A DNA stretch of 64,000 nucleotides from an uncultured Alkaliphilus sp. (GTDB lineage Bacteria; Bacillota; Clostridia; Peptostreptococcales; Natronincolaceae): positions 248,001 through 312,000 of the forward strand of contig CALJEQ010000006.1 in the NCBI GenBank assembly GCA_938074565.1, in the 5' to 3' direction. This document shows positions 37,989 through 47,231 of this stretch, in pieces. Both the position numbers and the translations under genes were made by a program. Below the pieces are notes generated by a model. That model was given only the letters and a program-made list of their open reading frames with translations, was not told the DNA's origin and searched no databases. The first letter of the stretch is position 1, and the number at the start of each line of letters is the position of its first letter.

Positions 37989-38504
37989 ATGAAAGTAAAA
38001 GCACATATACCCAACATGTTTACGTATTTTAATTTAACACTTGGAATATTAGCTATTATAAGTATCTTAGGAGAAGCATATGCTGTATCTGCACTTTTAA
38101 TTTTATTAGCTGCATTTATGGATCGTTTTGATGGTAAGCTAGCAAGAAAATTTGATGTTGAAAGTGATTTTGGTAAAGAATTGGACTCGTTATGCGATTT
38201 AATTTCTTTTGGAGTTGCACCTGCAATCTTAATTTGGAGTTATCAATTAGCTCATTTTGGAATATTTGGAACTGGAATAATAATTATTTTCGCTCTATGT
38301 GGTGCATACCGATTAGCCAAGTTTAACATTGTTGAATTTGATGGATTTTATATGGGCGTTCCAATAACTATGTGTGGTGGAATAGTGGCACTAATGACAT
38401 TGTATTCTATTAATTATCCTACAAATATTTATTTTATTGGGATGATGATGATTTTTTTATCCTATTCAATGATTAGTAAAAAAATCAAATTGAAAAAGCG
38501 TTAA
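37989..38504 (+). CDS. pssA: CDP-diacylglycerol--serine O-phosphatidyltransferase
   Basis: A 171-residue membrane enzyme making phosphatidylserine from CDP-diacylglycerol and serine. The CDP-alcohol phosphotransferase signature is DRFDGKLARKFDVESDFGKE plus LDSLCD (DG-x2-AR-x8-G-x3-D-x3-D), with N-terminal PNMFTYFNLTLG as in PssA. Five to six hydrophobic helices. AAGGGGTG favours the ATG at 37989; a GTG at 37980 and ATG at 37983 are alternatives. No psd gene is adjacent. Confidence 0.88.
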   Translation: MKVKAHIPNMFTYFNLTLGILAIISILGEAYAVSALLILLAAFMDRFDGKLARKFDVESDFGKELDSLCDLISFGVAPAILIWSYQLAHFGIFGTGIIIIFALCGAYRLAKFNIVEFDGFYMGVPITMCGGIVALMTLYSINYPTNIYFIGMMMIFLSYSMISKKIKLKKR

Positions 38505-38529
38505 GCTTACAAATAAATAATTTAAAGTC

Positions 38530-38556
38530 AGGCTCTTAGAGGGCCTTATTTTTTTT
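38530..38556 (+). terminator. Terminator after pssA
   Basis: AGGCTCT-TAG-AGGGCCT hairpin followed by TTATTTTTTTT. Confidence 0.85.
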
Positions 38557-38842
38557 GAAAAAATTAATTAATGTTTTATTTAATCTTATTATTGAACATA
38601 TTTGTAAAAATATTTATATAAATACTAGTAAAAATATAAAGGACACAAAAACATACAAATAAATATAAAAATTAGGAAGGAATTAGTATTTATTTATCGA
38701 ATTTTCTGTATAAATACAGCTTGGTTTACCCCGCATATGTTGGATAATACAAAATAAATAGAAAGGAGAATGTTATTAACTATAATAATTAAGCCTAGTT
38801 ACTAAATAAGTTGTGAAAATTAAGTAAACTGGAGGGAGAAAT
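38557..38842. other. Leader of the pullulanase gene
   Basis: AT-rich, no gene recognised. No clear cre site or riboswitch was seen; the GGAGGGAG ribosome site lies at 38831-38838. Confidence 0.35.
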
Positions 38843-41800
38843 TTGAAAAAGCTAAAAAGAGTACTATCTATTTTCATTGCAGTTTTATTAATTTGGGGAA
38901 ACTTTACTTTTATCCCATCACTTCAGCAGTTAGGTGTTTACTATGTATATGGAACACAGGGTAATTTTCAAGGCCCAGCAGGTGCAAATTTTATAAGGGC
39001 AGGAGCATATCCTGTAAAAGAGACGGGTCTAGTATATTTTGTTATTGAGTATTTAGAAAATACAACTGGTAATCCTACTCATGCCTATGTAGCAGGGAAT
39101 TTTAATGGTTGGAATCAAACACAGCATAAAATGACTTGGCAACAGGATACTGATGGTAAATGGAAATTGATAACGGCTATTCCAATGCAACCAGGTACAT
39201 ATGAATATAAGTTTATACTACATTGGGGTGCTGATCCTGTTTGGATCAATCATACAGGTTGGAATGGTTCAAACTCTACATTCACCCTTGAACAAAATGT
39301 AAGTAATATTGTTCTTCGTTCATCGAAAAATAATATTACGCCAGGGGAAAACGTTTACTTTGCTTTAGATGAAGTTTTCGGACATGGTGGAGGAAATCCA
39401 ATACAACAAGGAATTTCATGGTCCGTTACAAACCGTACAGGTGTTAGCATTAATAATGGTGTATTAACAGTTGCACAGGGTACAACTGTAAGCTCCAATC
39501 AAACATTAACAGTTACAGCAAATTATAACGGAAAAAATTATACTAAAAACATAACTCTACAAGCTTCAAACCCTAATACAGGTCAAAAAAGAGTTTACTA
39601 TTTCCGTTATGACAACGCCTATGAAGGGCAAGAAGGTACCAGTGACGGAACAGGTAATTTCAGATGGAATGTATTTGCCTGGGGTGGTACAACTGCCGAT
39701 GCTGGATTTGCTTTTTCAGAGAACACTGACTTTGGAAAAGTTGCTTATATTAATTCCAATGATAATTTTATTATAAGAAAAAGAATGGAAGTTCCGTGGA
39801 AGTGGACAAGTGAATGGTTTGAACAAACTCAAGTCTTTAAATTTCCACAAGGACATGATACAGTTTATATTGTAGAAGGGGATAATAGAGTATTTACAGA
39901 CTTTAGAAAAGCCATGACAGCAAGAAGACCAAAAGCATTATATGCTGTAATGGATAGTAAAAACAAAATTGAAGCTATTTTATCAGGAGAGCCTAAAATT
40001 CCTGTATCAGACATAAAAGTTCATAAAACATCACAAGGAAGCACGACGGAGTTGGCGACTAACTCAATTCAATATAGTGGTGGAAAGTTAACGGTCACAT
40101 TGGGGACTGATGCAGTATTTGCACCCTCTGATACAATTACAATTAGCAATCAACAGTTTGCACCAAGTAAAGTTCATATGAGGGGTATATTGGATGAAGT
40201 AGCTTATTATGAAGGAAAAGACTTAGGAATTAGGTACGACAGCACTCAAATAAGAACAAGATTGTGGGCACCTACAGCCTCTAAAGTAGAATTGTTGGTT
40301 TATAATACTTGGGATGCCACTAATCCATCAAATGTTTATAATATGACTAAATCTACTAATGGGACATGGATTAGAAATATTGATCGTAATACAATTAATA
40401 GAAAGTTTTATTTGTATCGTTTAACATTTGATGAAAATACCGAATTTCAAAAAATAACATATGCAGTAGACCCTAATGCGCAAGCGCTTGCATTAAATGG
40501 TGTAAAGGGAGCTTTTGTAAATTTAAATGATAGTGATACTAAACCTGTCAATTGGAAACCAACTGTAAAACCACCAATGCAAAACTTAGAAGATGCCATC
40601 ATTTATGAGTTGCACATTAGAGACTTTTCAATTGGAGATGATTCTGGTATTTCTGTAGCTAATAAAGGCACTTATAGAGCCTTCACAGAGAGGGGAACAA
40701 CCATTCCTGGAACAAGTATAAAAACAGGAATTGATAGTTTAGTTGAACTTGGAATTACCCATGTTCATCTATTACCTTTCTACGATTTTAAAACAGTTGA
40801 TGAATCACGTCCTAGACTAGATACAAACTTTAACTTTAACTGGGGTTATGATCCGCAAAATTATAATGCACCAGAAGGGTCATATTCAACTAACCCACAT
40901 CAACCAGAGGTGCGTATTAGAGAAGCTAGAGAAATGATTCAATCATTACATGATGCAGGGATTAGGGTTATTAAAGATGTAGTATATAATCATACTTATG
41001 ATGCAGATGTATTTGAACCAATTGTACCTGGCTATTATTACAGAACTGATCATCTAGGTAGATTTATTAATGACTCTGGATGTGGTAATACAATAGCAAC
41101 CGAAAGAAAAATGGTACGTAAGTTTATTATTGATTCTTTGGAACATTGGGCAAATAACTATAACTTAGATGGATTTCGTTTTGACTTAATGGGTCTTATC
41201 GACACAGAAACAATGATAGAAGCAACTAAGGCAGTACGTCGTATTGATCCTACCATGATGATGTACGGAGAGCCTTGGGGTGGTTTTGTTGCTCCGTGGA
41301 CTGGTAAGGGAGCTCAAAGAGGATATGGATTTGGAGCATTTAACGATGATTTTAGAAATGCCATTAGGGGTGGAAATAGTACACCTCCAAGCAGAGCCTA
41401 TGTAACAGGGGGCTTTGGAAGCAATACAGAAGGTATTTGGAAAGGTGTAAGGGGTTCTATTGATACATTCACCCAAAAACCCCATGAAACAATTAACTAT
41501 GTATCAGCCCATGATAACTACACCATTTGGGATCAAATAATTATGGCAATGGGACAAGGTGAAGACAGGAAGTTCTTTGAGACAACAACATCAGGTTTCC
41601 CTATCGAACAATACTATATTGATAGGTATGGTTACACTAAGGATGTGGCAAATCCTATGAATACAATTACTCAAGCTGTTAATGGAGCTAATCCTTATAA
41701 AGGGTTAGACAAGACTGCACCCTATATGGATCATTACGTAAGAAGGTCAGTGTTGGCAAGTGGTATTGTATTAACATCTCAAGGGATACCTTTTATTCAT

Positions 41801-42241
41801 GCAGGTGAAGAACATCTTCGTTCTAAATATGGGGATCATAACAGTTATAAAAGCCCTGACATTATCAATAACAAAGACTTCTGGAACCGAAAAAAAGATC
41901 ACAAATGGGTATTTGATTATTATGCAGGGCTAATCAAACTAAGAAAAGAGCATCCAGCCTTTAGAATGACCTCTGCCGAACAAATTAATACGCATTTTGA
42001 AGGGCTTTCTAATTTACCTACTAATGTTGTTGGATATAGATTAAAGAACAATGCCAATGGAGATTCATGGAAGAATATAGTTGTTATCTATAATCCAAAT
42101 GACTGGAATGTAACTATTAATCTACCTGGTACCTGGAATGTGGTGGTGGATGATCAAAAGGCGGGTACAGCAACAATCCGAACAGCCTCAAATTCTATAA
42201 CAGTCCACGGTACTTCTATGATGGTGCTATATGGAAATTAA
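38843..42241 (+). CDS. Secreted type I pullulanase (GH13)
   Basis: A 1132-residue extracellular enzyme hydrolysing alpha-1,6 branches of pullulan and starch. The TTG start is followed by a signal peptide (KKLKRVLSIFIAVLLIWGNF). Then: a glycogen-binding-like CBM48/AMPK domain (about 50-150, AGNFNGWNQ), an Ig-like segment (about 160-245), a PUD/CBM41-like starch-binding domain (about 250-350), a CBM48-like pullulanase N-domain (about 455-550), and the GH13 barrel. Pullulanase YNHTYDAD is present, nucleophile D781 in GFRFDLMG, acid/base E810 in YGEPWGG, and the stabilising D891 in SAHDNYT. A C-terminal beta domain closes it. No SLH anchor. The imported glucose would feed the PTS genes just downstream. 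Confidence 0.95.
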   Translation: MKKLKRVLSIFIAVLLIWGNFTFIPSLQQLGVYYVYGTQGNFQGPAGANFIRAGAYPVKETGLVYFVIEYLENTTGNPTHAYVAGNFNGWNQTQHKMTWQQDTDGKWKLITAIPMQPGTYEYKFILHWGADPVWINHTGWNGSNSTFTLEQNVSNIVLRSSKNNITPGENVYFALDEVFGHGGGNPIQQGISWSVTNRTGVSINNGVLTVAQGTTVSSNQTLTVTANYNGKNYTKNITLQASNPNTGQKRVYYFRYDNAYEGQEGTSDGTGNFRWNVFAWGGTTADAGFAFSENTDFGKVAYINSNDNFIIRKRMEVPWKWTSEWFEQTQVFKFPQGHDTVYIVEGDNRVFTDFRKAMTARRPKALYAVMDSKNKIEAILSGEPKIPVSDIKVHKTSQGSTTELATNSIQYSGGKLTVTLGTDAVFAPSDTITISNQQFAPSKVHMRGILDEVAYYEGKDLGIRYDSTQIRTRLWAPTASKVELLVYNTWDATNPSNVYNMTKSTNGTWIRNIDRNTINRKFYLYRLTFDENTEFQKITYAVDPNAQALALNGVKGAFVNLNDSDTKPVNWKPTVKPPMQNLEDAIIYELHIRDFSIGDDSGISVANKGTYRAFTERGTTIPGTSIKTGIDSLVELGITHVHLLPFYDFKTVDESRPRLDTNFNFNWGYDPQNYNAPEGSYSTNPHQPEVRIREAREMIQSLHDAGIRVIKDVVYNHTYDADVFEPIVPGYYYRTDHLGRFINDSGCGNTIATERKMVRKFIIDSLEHWANNYNLDGFRFDLMGLIDTETMIEATKAVRRIDPTMMMYGEPWGGFVAPWTGKGAQRGYGFGAFNDDFRNAIRGGNSTPPSRAYVTGGFGSNTEGIWKGVRGSIDTFTQKPHETINYVSAHDNYTIWDQIIMAMGQGEDRKFFETTTSGFPIEQYYIDRYGYTKDVANPMNTITQAVNGANPYKGLDKTAPYMDHYVRRSVLASGIVLTSQGIPFIHAGEEHLRSKYGDHNSYKSPDIINNKDFWNRKKDHKWVFDYYAGLIKLRKEHPAFRMTSAEQINTHFEGLSNLPTNVVGYRLKNNANGDSWKNIVVIYNPNDWNVTINLPGTWNVVVDDQKAGTATIRTASNSITVHGTSMMVLYGN

Positions 42242-42270
42242 GTAGGTCTATTATTTAGTAAGCGATAAGA

Positions 42271-42300
42271 AGAAAAAGGCTCCCTTTGGGGCCTTTTTCT
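42271..42300 (+). terminator. Terminator after the pullulanase gene
   Basis: AGAAAAAGGC and GCCTTTTTCT stem, loop TCCCTTTGGG. Confidence 0.85.
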
Positions 42301-42395
42301 ATAGTCTGAGGGATATTACATTTGAACTTTATAGTTTAGTATAAAAAGAATTTTATGGGGACAATAGTCTTTATTAATAAATTTGTTACTTTACA

Positions 42396-42424
42396 TTGAC
42401 AATTCTTACGGAGTGTAATACAAT
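42396..42424 (+). promoter_or_regulatory. SigA-type promoter of glcT
   Basis: TTGACA (42396-42401), 17-bp spacer, TACAAT (42419-42424). Confidence 0.75.
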
Positions 42425-42480
42425 TTCCATAAATATTATTGATAATTCCAACAATTAAAAGCTAATTTTGGAGGGTTACA

Positions 42481-43329
42481 GTGGAAAAATATTATATAAA
42501 AAAAATATTAAGTAATAATGTAATACTTGTGGAAAAGAAGCAGAAAAATTATATTTTTGTTGGAAAAGGTATCGGTTTCGGAAAGAAGAGAGGAGATCGT
42601 TTAGAAGAACTTAAAGAAATAGAACAAAAATTCATTTCATTATCAGGATTAAGTCAAAATGAATATGAAAGTTTTTTTGAAACAGTAGATCCTCAAATTA
42701 TAGAATTATGTAAGAAAATTAATGAAATGGTCTCTCAAGAAATAGATCTAAATATGAGCTCAAAAACGAATATTGGTCTTATCGATCATGTGAATTTTGC
42801 TATTAAAAGATTACGGGAAGGTATTGAAATAATTAACCCTTTCTTGTATGAAACAAAGTTTTTGTATCCTTTAGAATTTAATCTTGCAGAAAAAGCAGTG
42901 GTAATGTTAAAGAAGAATTTAAATATTAACATACCAGAAGCTGAAATAGGTTTTTTGGCGTTACATTTTTATGGCGGTAGAGGAAATAACGATAAGAAAA
43001 AAGCACTAGAACATTCAATGATGATTAATAAAATAAGTAATTATATTGAAAAAAGATTAGTTATTAGCATTGACAGAGACTCCTTTGAATATAATAGATT
43101 AATCCTACATTTGAGGGGAGTCATCGATAGAGTTGAGAAACATCAATACATTGAAAATAGCTTTGTAGATAAACTAATGAATGACTTACCTTTAGAATTT
43201 AAGGTGGCATATGACATTTCAAAGATTATGGAAAAAACATTAAAACTTTCTGTTCCAGAGGGGGAAATAGGCTACATAGCCCTTCACCTACACAAGATAA
43301 TTAGTAAGAAAACCAAAAACGATGAATAG
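42481..43329 (+). CDS. glcT: GlcT-type transcriptional antiterminator
   Basis: A 282-residue BglG-family antiterminator. The CAT RNA-binding domain (about residues 1-58) shows YYIKKILSNNVILVEKK and FVGKGIGFGKKRGD; two PRD domains follow (about 70-170 and 180-280) with conserved histidines in NIGLIDHVNFAI, GFLALHFYGGR, LHLRGV and GYIALHLHK. In relatives, unphosphorylated GlcT binds the ptsG leader RAT and prevents early termination. GGAGG precedes the GTG. The RAT it would bind lies 109 nt downstream at 43438-43466, supporting the GlcT rather than LicT assignment. Confidence 0.9.
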   Translation: MEKYYIKKILSNNVILVEKKQKNYIFVGKGIGFGKKRGDRLEELKEIEQKFISLSGLSQNEYESFFETVDPQIIELCKKINEMVSQEIDLNMSSKTNIGLIDHVNFAIKRLREGIEIINPFLYETKFLYPLEFNLAEKAVVMLKKNLNINIPEAEIGFLALHFYGGRGNNDKKKALEHSMMINKISNYIEKRLVISIDRDSFEYNRLILHLRGVIDRVEKHQYIENSFVDKLMNDLPLEFKVAYDISKIMEKTLKLSVPEGEIGYIALHLHKIISKKTKNDE

Positions 43330-43361
43330 TATAGGTTGTTTCCCGTTAAATGAAAAAAATA

Positions 43362-43390
43362 TTGAAAATGAAAACGTTTTATGTTAGTAT
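43362..43390 (+). promoter_or_regulatory. ptsG promoter with embedded cre-like site
   Basis: TTGAAA (43362-43367), 17-bp spacer, TAGTAT (43385-43390). The spacer contains TGAAAACGTTTTAT (43369-43382), which matches the CcpA cre consensus TGWAANCGNTNWCA except at the last two bases. Confidence 0.5.
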
Positions 43391-43437
43391 ATTTATAAAT
43401 AATAATAAGATATTTAAATAATTTAAAATATAATTTT

Positions 43438-43466
43438 ACGTGTTACTGATACGATCAGGCATGAGT
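43438..43466 (+). promoter_or_regulatory. Ribonucleic antiterminator (RAT) of ptsG
   Basis: The stretch ACGTGTTACTGATACGATC and the following AGGCATGAGT are nearly the Bacillus subtilis ptsG RAT (from memory, one base differs). The 3' end overlaps the left arm of the terminator, the arrangement in which GlcT binding excludes the terminator fold. Confidence 0.9.
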
Positions 43467-43520
43467 AAAGGGTAGGTTGAAATAATTTATTTCAGCACCC
43501 CTTATACTCATGCCTTTTTT
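43458..43520 (+). terminator. Regulated leader terminator of ptsG
   Basis: GGCATGAGTA (43458-43467) pairs with TACTCATGCC (43505-43514), extended by AAGGG/CCCCTT, followed by TTTTTT. Confidence 0.9.
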
Positions 43521-43566
43521 AGTTTTAGTTAATACTACCAATAAATTGTAAAGGAGGGCAATCAAC

Positions 43567-45585
43567 ATGTTGAAGAAATTGTTTGGTATTTTACAACAAG
43601 TAGGAAAAGCACTTATGTTACCAGTGGCAATATTACCCGCAGCAGGTTTGTTGCTTGCCTTTGGGAACGCATTGCAAAATATACAACTATTAGAAAGAAT
43701 GCCATTGTTAAATACTGCATGGCTTCAAATGGTGGCTAGAGTAATGGAGCAGTCGGGGGGAATTGTATTTACAAACCTACCTTTATTATTCGCAGTTGGT
43801 GTAGCAGTTGGGTTAAGTGGTGGTGACGGGGTAGCGGGGCTAGCTGCTATTATTGGGTATCTAACTATGAATGTTACCATGGGCACTATAGCAAATGTAA
43901 CTATTGAATTGGTTGATGCAAACCCTGCCTATACCAATATGCTGGGTGTTCCAACCCTCTCAACAGGGGTATTTGGTGGTATTATCGTAGGTGTATTAGC
44001 TTCTTATCTGTATAAGAAATATTACAATATAAAACTGCCATCATATTTAGGATTTTTTGCAGGTAAGCGTTTTATTCCCATCATAACAGCCATTTCTGCC
44101 CTCTTACTGGGAATTATAATGACTTTTGTATGGCCACCAATTCAAAATGGATTAAATTTATTTTCTCATGGCATGATTGGTTCTAACAGGACTATAGCTG
44201 TTTTTATCTTTGGTTTAATTGAAAGAGCATTAATTCCTTTTGGTTTACACCACATCTTTTATAATCCTTTTTGGTTTGAGTTTGGAGAGTATGTAAATAA
44301 AGCAGGTGAATTGATTCGTGGGGATCAGAGGATTTTCTTTGAGCAATTGAAAGACAATGTACCATTTACAGCAGGGGCATTTATGACGGGTAAGTTTCCA
44401 TTTATGATGTTTGGTTTACCTGCTGCTGCTTTAGCTATGTACCATGAAGCAGATGCAAAAAAGAAAAAATATGTGGCAGGAATTATGATGTCAGCTGCAT
44501 TAACATCTTTCTTAACAGGGATTACAGAACCAATAGAGTTTACTTTCTTATTTGTAGCACCATTATTATTTGCAGTACATGCTTTGTTTGCAGGGCTTTC
44601 TTTTATGACTATGCATCTTTTAGATGTTAGAATAGGTATGACTTTTTCAGGTGGAATGATTGATTATTTATTATTGGGGGTATTGCCCAATCGAACAGCA
44701 TGGTGGCTGGTTATATTAATAGGTTTAATGTTTTCAGTTATTTATTACTTTGGTTTTCGTTATGCGATTAGAAGATGGAATATTAAAACCCCTGGTCGTG
44801 AAGATGATGAAGAAGTAGCGGATTTTGTGGAGGTGGAAGACCTAGCAATAAAAGTATTGCAAGCATTGGGGGATAAAGAAAACATCAGTAGACTAGATGC
44901 ATGTATCACTCGCCTACGTATTAGTGTGAAGGATATTAAAAAAGTAAATAAGGTAAGTCTTAAAAGTTTAGGGGCTTCGGGGGTCTTAATAATCGGCGAC
45001 AATGTTCAAGCTATTTTTGGACCAAAGTCAGATCAATTAAAGCTACAAATAGAAAATGCAATAAAGGGAGAAGCTCCAACAGTTGTGGATAATTTCATAA
45101 ATGATGTTAATTGTAATATAAATAATGAAAGAACAGATGATTTTGTTATGCCTATGGAGGGGAAAATTATAGAATTAGAGGATGTACCAGATGAAGTGTT
45201 CTCTACAAAAATGATGGGGGAAGGCTTTGCCATTGAACCAAGCAACGGAGAAGTGGTCTCACCAGTGGATGGTAAAATAGCAATTTTGTTCTCAACTAGA
45301 CATGCCATTGGTATTGTGGCGGAAAGTGGTTTGGAAGTAATTATTCATTGTGGTATTGATACTGTTAATTTAAATGGGCGAGGGTTTGAAACCTTTGTGA
45401 AACAAGGGGAGTACGTTAAAGCAGGTCAATTAATACTTAGTGTAAACTTAGATGAAGTAAAGAATCAAGGGAAATCAATTATTACACCAATAATATTTCC
45501 TAATCTTTCGGAGGATAAAATCTTGTCTATTAAAGCTGGAACTGAAGTGAAAATAGGAGAAGAAAATATTTTAACAATTGTATAA
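43567..45585 (+). CDS. ptsG: PTS glucose-specific enzyme IICBA
   Basis: A 672-residue glucose permease/kinase. Domain IIC (about residues 1-405) has about 10 membrane segments and the GITEPIEFTF motif; IIB (about 425-500) carries phospho-Cys446 in DACITRLR; IIA (about 525-672) carries His579 (TRHAIG) and the phospho-acceptor His594 (IIHCGIDTV), 15 residues apart as in IIA-Glc. AAAGGAGGG precedes the ATG. Expression is governed by the upstream RAT/terminator and GlcT. The next gene, 49 nt on, encodes a domain of enzyme I. Confidence 0.95.
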   Translation: MLKKLFGILQQVGKALMLPVAILPAAGLLLAFGNALQNIQLLERMPLLNTAWLQMVARVMEQSGGIVFTNLPLLFAVGVAVGLSGGDGVAGLAAIIGYLTMNVTMGTIANVTIELVDANPAYTNMLGVPTLSTGVFGGIIVGVLASYLYKKYYNIKLPSYLGFFAGKRFIPIITAISALLLGIIMTFVWPPIQNGLNLFSHGMIGSNRTIAVFIFGLIERALIPFGLHHIFYNPFWFEFGEYVNKAGELIRGDQRIFFEQLKDNVPFTAGAFMTGKFPFMMFGLPAAALAMYHEADAKKKKYVAGIMMSAALTSFLTGITEPIEFTFLFVAPLLFAVHALFAGLSFMTMHLLDVRIGMTFSGGMIDYLLLGVLPNRTAWWLVILIGLMFSVIYYFGFRYAIRRWNIKTPGREDDEEVADFVEVEDLAIKVLQALGDKENISRLDACITRLRISVKDIKKVNKVSLKSLGASGVLIIGDNVQAIFGPKSDQLKLQIENAIKGEAPTVVDNFINDVNCNINNERTDDFVMPMEGKIIELEDVPDEVFSTKMMGEGFAIEPSNGEVVSPVDGKIAILFSTRHAIGIVAESGLEVIIHCGIDTVNLNGRGFETFVKQGEYVKAGQLILSVNLDEVKNQGKSIITPIIFPNLSEDKILSIKAGTEVKIGEENILTIV

Positions 45586-45634
45586 TTTTATTGAGGGGAT
45601 CTAAAAAAAATCTATTAGATGGGAGTGTATAAGT

Positions 45635-46102
45635 ATGATAGCAGGAACAGTTTCTTCAATGGGTACGGGCATGGGAAAAGTATTAGTTATTAAAAATAAA
45701 ACACTAATAATCCAAACAAAAGAAGGTAGATTTGTAGAAGAAGAAAAATATCTGTTGTTAGATGCTTTAGAGATGTCTATGGCTGAAATAGTAAAGATTA
45801 GAGAAAAACTAATAAAAGAGTTGGGTGTAAAGAAAATTACTAGATTTAAAGCACAAATGATGATTTTAGAAGATCCAGAAATAATTAGTAATACTATTTA
45901 TAGAATAGAAAAAGAGCATATGAAAGCAGAAGATGCTTTAAAAGTAACTATTGATGAGTTTGTTAAAATCTTTGAAGTTATGGATAATGAGTTACTAAGA
46001 GAAAGGGTTAAAGAAATAAGAGATATATCAGAACGTATTATTAGAAATATTATTAAACAGAAAAATAGCTTTTTAGGAATTGATAATGTAAATGAAAACT
46101 AA
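45635..46102 (+). CDS. Stand-alone N-terminal (HPr-binding) domain of PTS enzyme I
   Basis: A 155-residue protein aligning with the first about 145 residues of enzyme I: GTVSSMGTGMGKVLVI corresponds to the N-terminal strand, and AQMMILEDPEIISNT, EDALKVTIDEFVKIFEVMDNELLRER and VKEIRDISERIIRNI match the helical HPr-docking domain. Everything after is absent: no GGxTSH phospho-histidine loop and no PEP-binding barrel. The stop is followed at once by a terminator, with no remnant of the missing part, so this looks like a domain-sized gene rather than fresh decay. It cannot carry phosphate by itself; an HPr-binding or regulatory role is inference. GGGAG precedes the ATG. Confidence 0.75.
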   Translation: MIAGTVSSMGTGMGKVLVIKNKTLIIQTKEGRFVEEEKYLLLDALEMSMAEIVKIREKLIKELGVKKITRFKAQMMILEDPEIISNTIYRIEKEHMKAEDALKVTIDEFVKIFEVMDNELLRERVKEIRDISERIIRNIIKQKNSFLGIDNVNEN

Positions 46103-46128
46103 TATAATAATAAAAGTGCTTATTGATG

Positions 46129-46162
46129 AGGGTTTGATTATCTAAATAGATAATCTAAGCCC
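46129..46162 (+). terminator. Terminator after the enzyme I-domain gene
   Basis: GGG-TTGATTATCT pairs with AGATAATCTAA-CCC, followed by TTGTTTTATT. Confidence 0.8.
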
Positions 46163-46321
46163 TTGTTTTATTATTAAGGAATATTTAAATACAAAATATG
46201 GTATCAATTTAATTTGCCATAATCTTTATTTACGCTTAATAAATTTTTCTATGATTTGAAGTAAAATCATCTACGTTGTATAATAATAAGGATTAAGATG
46301 GAATAGTAAAGGGTGTTTATA

Positions 46322-46873
46322 TTGAAATACATACAAAGAGAAAATATTTTTAAGAAGTTTTTTAATGCAAGGGAAAGTTTAATCGAACAGTTTAAAAAGG
46401 GGGATATAAGTAAAAAAGAATATATCGAAGAAAGTTATTATGATATTCAAAGACTAAATATTACTCCTTTTAAAAATGTTGATAGTTTTGAAAAAGCCAT
46501 ATACAATTATCAATACTATAATACAATGGCAAAATTTTATTACCTACAAGCAAATCAAATTAAAAAATATGGTAAGCATATGGAAAAGTATAAAGAGTAT
46601 TTGAAAAGTGTAGATGATTTTTATTATAAAAAAGATCAGTCTACTATTAAGGCCATAGAAGTGTTGGACTATTGGGGAATGGAAGCCTATTATATACAAG
46701 TTTCTTCCGATTACTTAAAAAAAAGGTTGTATGAAATTATTTTTAAAGATCATGAAGAAGTTATACTACATTCCACCAGTGAATGGCTTTTAGAACGGCT
46801 AAAGAGGGAAGGTATTTTTAAAGAGGGAGTTAGAAGGTCTTTAATTGCCAACTATGTTAATGAAAAATATTAA
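46322..46873 (+). CDS. Conserved hypothetical helical protein
   Basis: A 183-residue, mostly helical, tyrosine- and lysine-rich soluble protein without signal peptide or membrane segment. I do not recognise a family with confidence. The TTG at 46322 is preferred because AAAGGGTG lies 6 nt upstream; the GTG at 46313 overlaps that site. The downstream DUF1904 gene begins 15 nt after the stop and shares orientation, so both are probably in one unit with the pseudouridine synthase gene. Confidence 0.65.
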   Translation: MKYIQRENIFKKFFNARESLIEQFKKGDISKKEYIEESYYDIQRLNITPFKNVDSFEKAIYNYQYYNTMAKFYYLQANQIKKYGKHMEKYKEYLKSVDDFYYKKDQSTIKAIEVLDYWGMEAYYIQVSSDYLKKRLYEIIFKDHEEVILHSTSEWLLERLKREGIFKEGVRRSLIANYVNEKY

Positions 46874-46888
46874 GGAGGCGAATTAGTA

Positions 46889-47215
46889 ATGCCACAAATA
46901 AAAGTAAGAGGAATATCACCAGAAAATTTATGTAAAATTAGTGAAGAGCTAATTGATGAGTTGGTGGCAATTGTTGAATGTCCACGGGACTATTTTGAAC
47001 TGGAATATATAAATTCTATGGCAATTAGAGAAGGAAATATAGAAGTAGCTTACCCTTTTGTAGAGGTTGCGTGGTTTGATCGTGGACAAGAGGTGCAAGA
47101 TGAAGTGGCTAAAATAATTACAAAATATGTACATAGATTAGGAGTTGCTTCGGTAGATATTGCTTTTTTAAGTTTTGAAAAAAGAAGGTACTATGAAAAT
47201 GGTGTACATTTCTAG
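46889..47215 (+). CDS. DUF1904 protein
   Basis: A 108-residue protein matching DUF1904 throughout: PQIKVRGISPENLCKISEEL, ECPRDYFELE, and VDIAFLSFEKRRYYENG. The fold resembles the small tautomerase-like/MIF architecture of 4-oxalocrotonate-tautomerase relatives, but no activity is known and no catalytic N-terminal proline role has been shown (Pro2 is present). AAGGAGG precedes the ATG. It lies between the helical hypothetical protein and the pseudouridine synthase gene. Confidence 0.85.
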   Translation: MPQIKVRGISPENLCKISEELIDELVAIVECPRDYFELEYINSMAIREGNIEVAYPFVEVAWFDRGQEVQDEVAKIITKYVHRLGVASVDIAFLSFEKRRYYENGVHF

Positions 47216-47231
47216 AATTGGGAGGTAAGTA

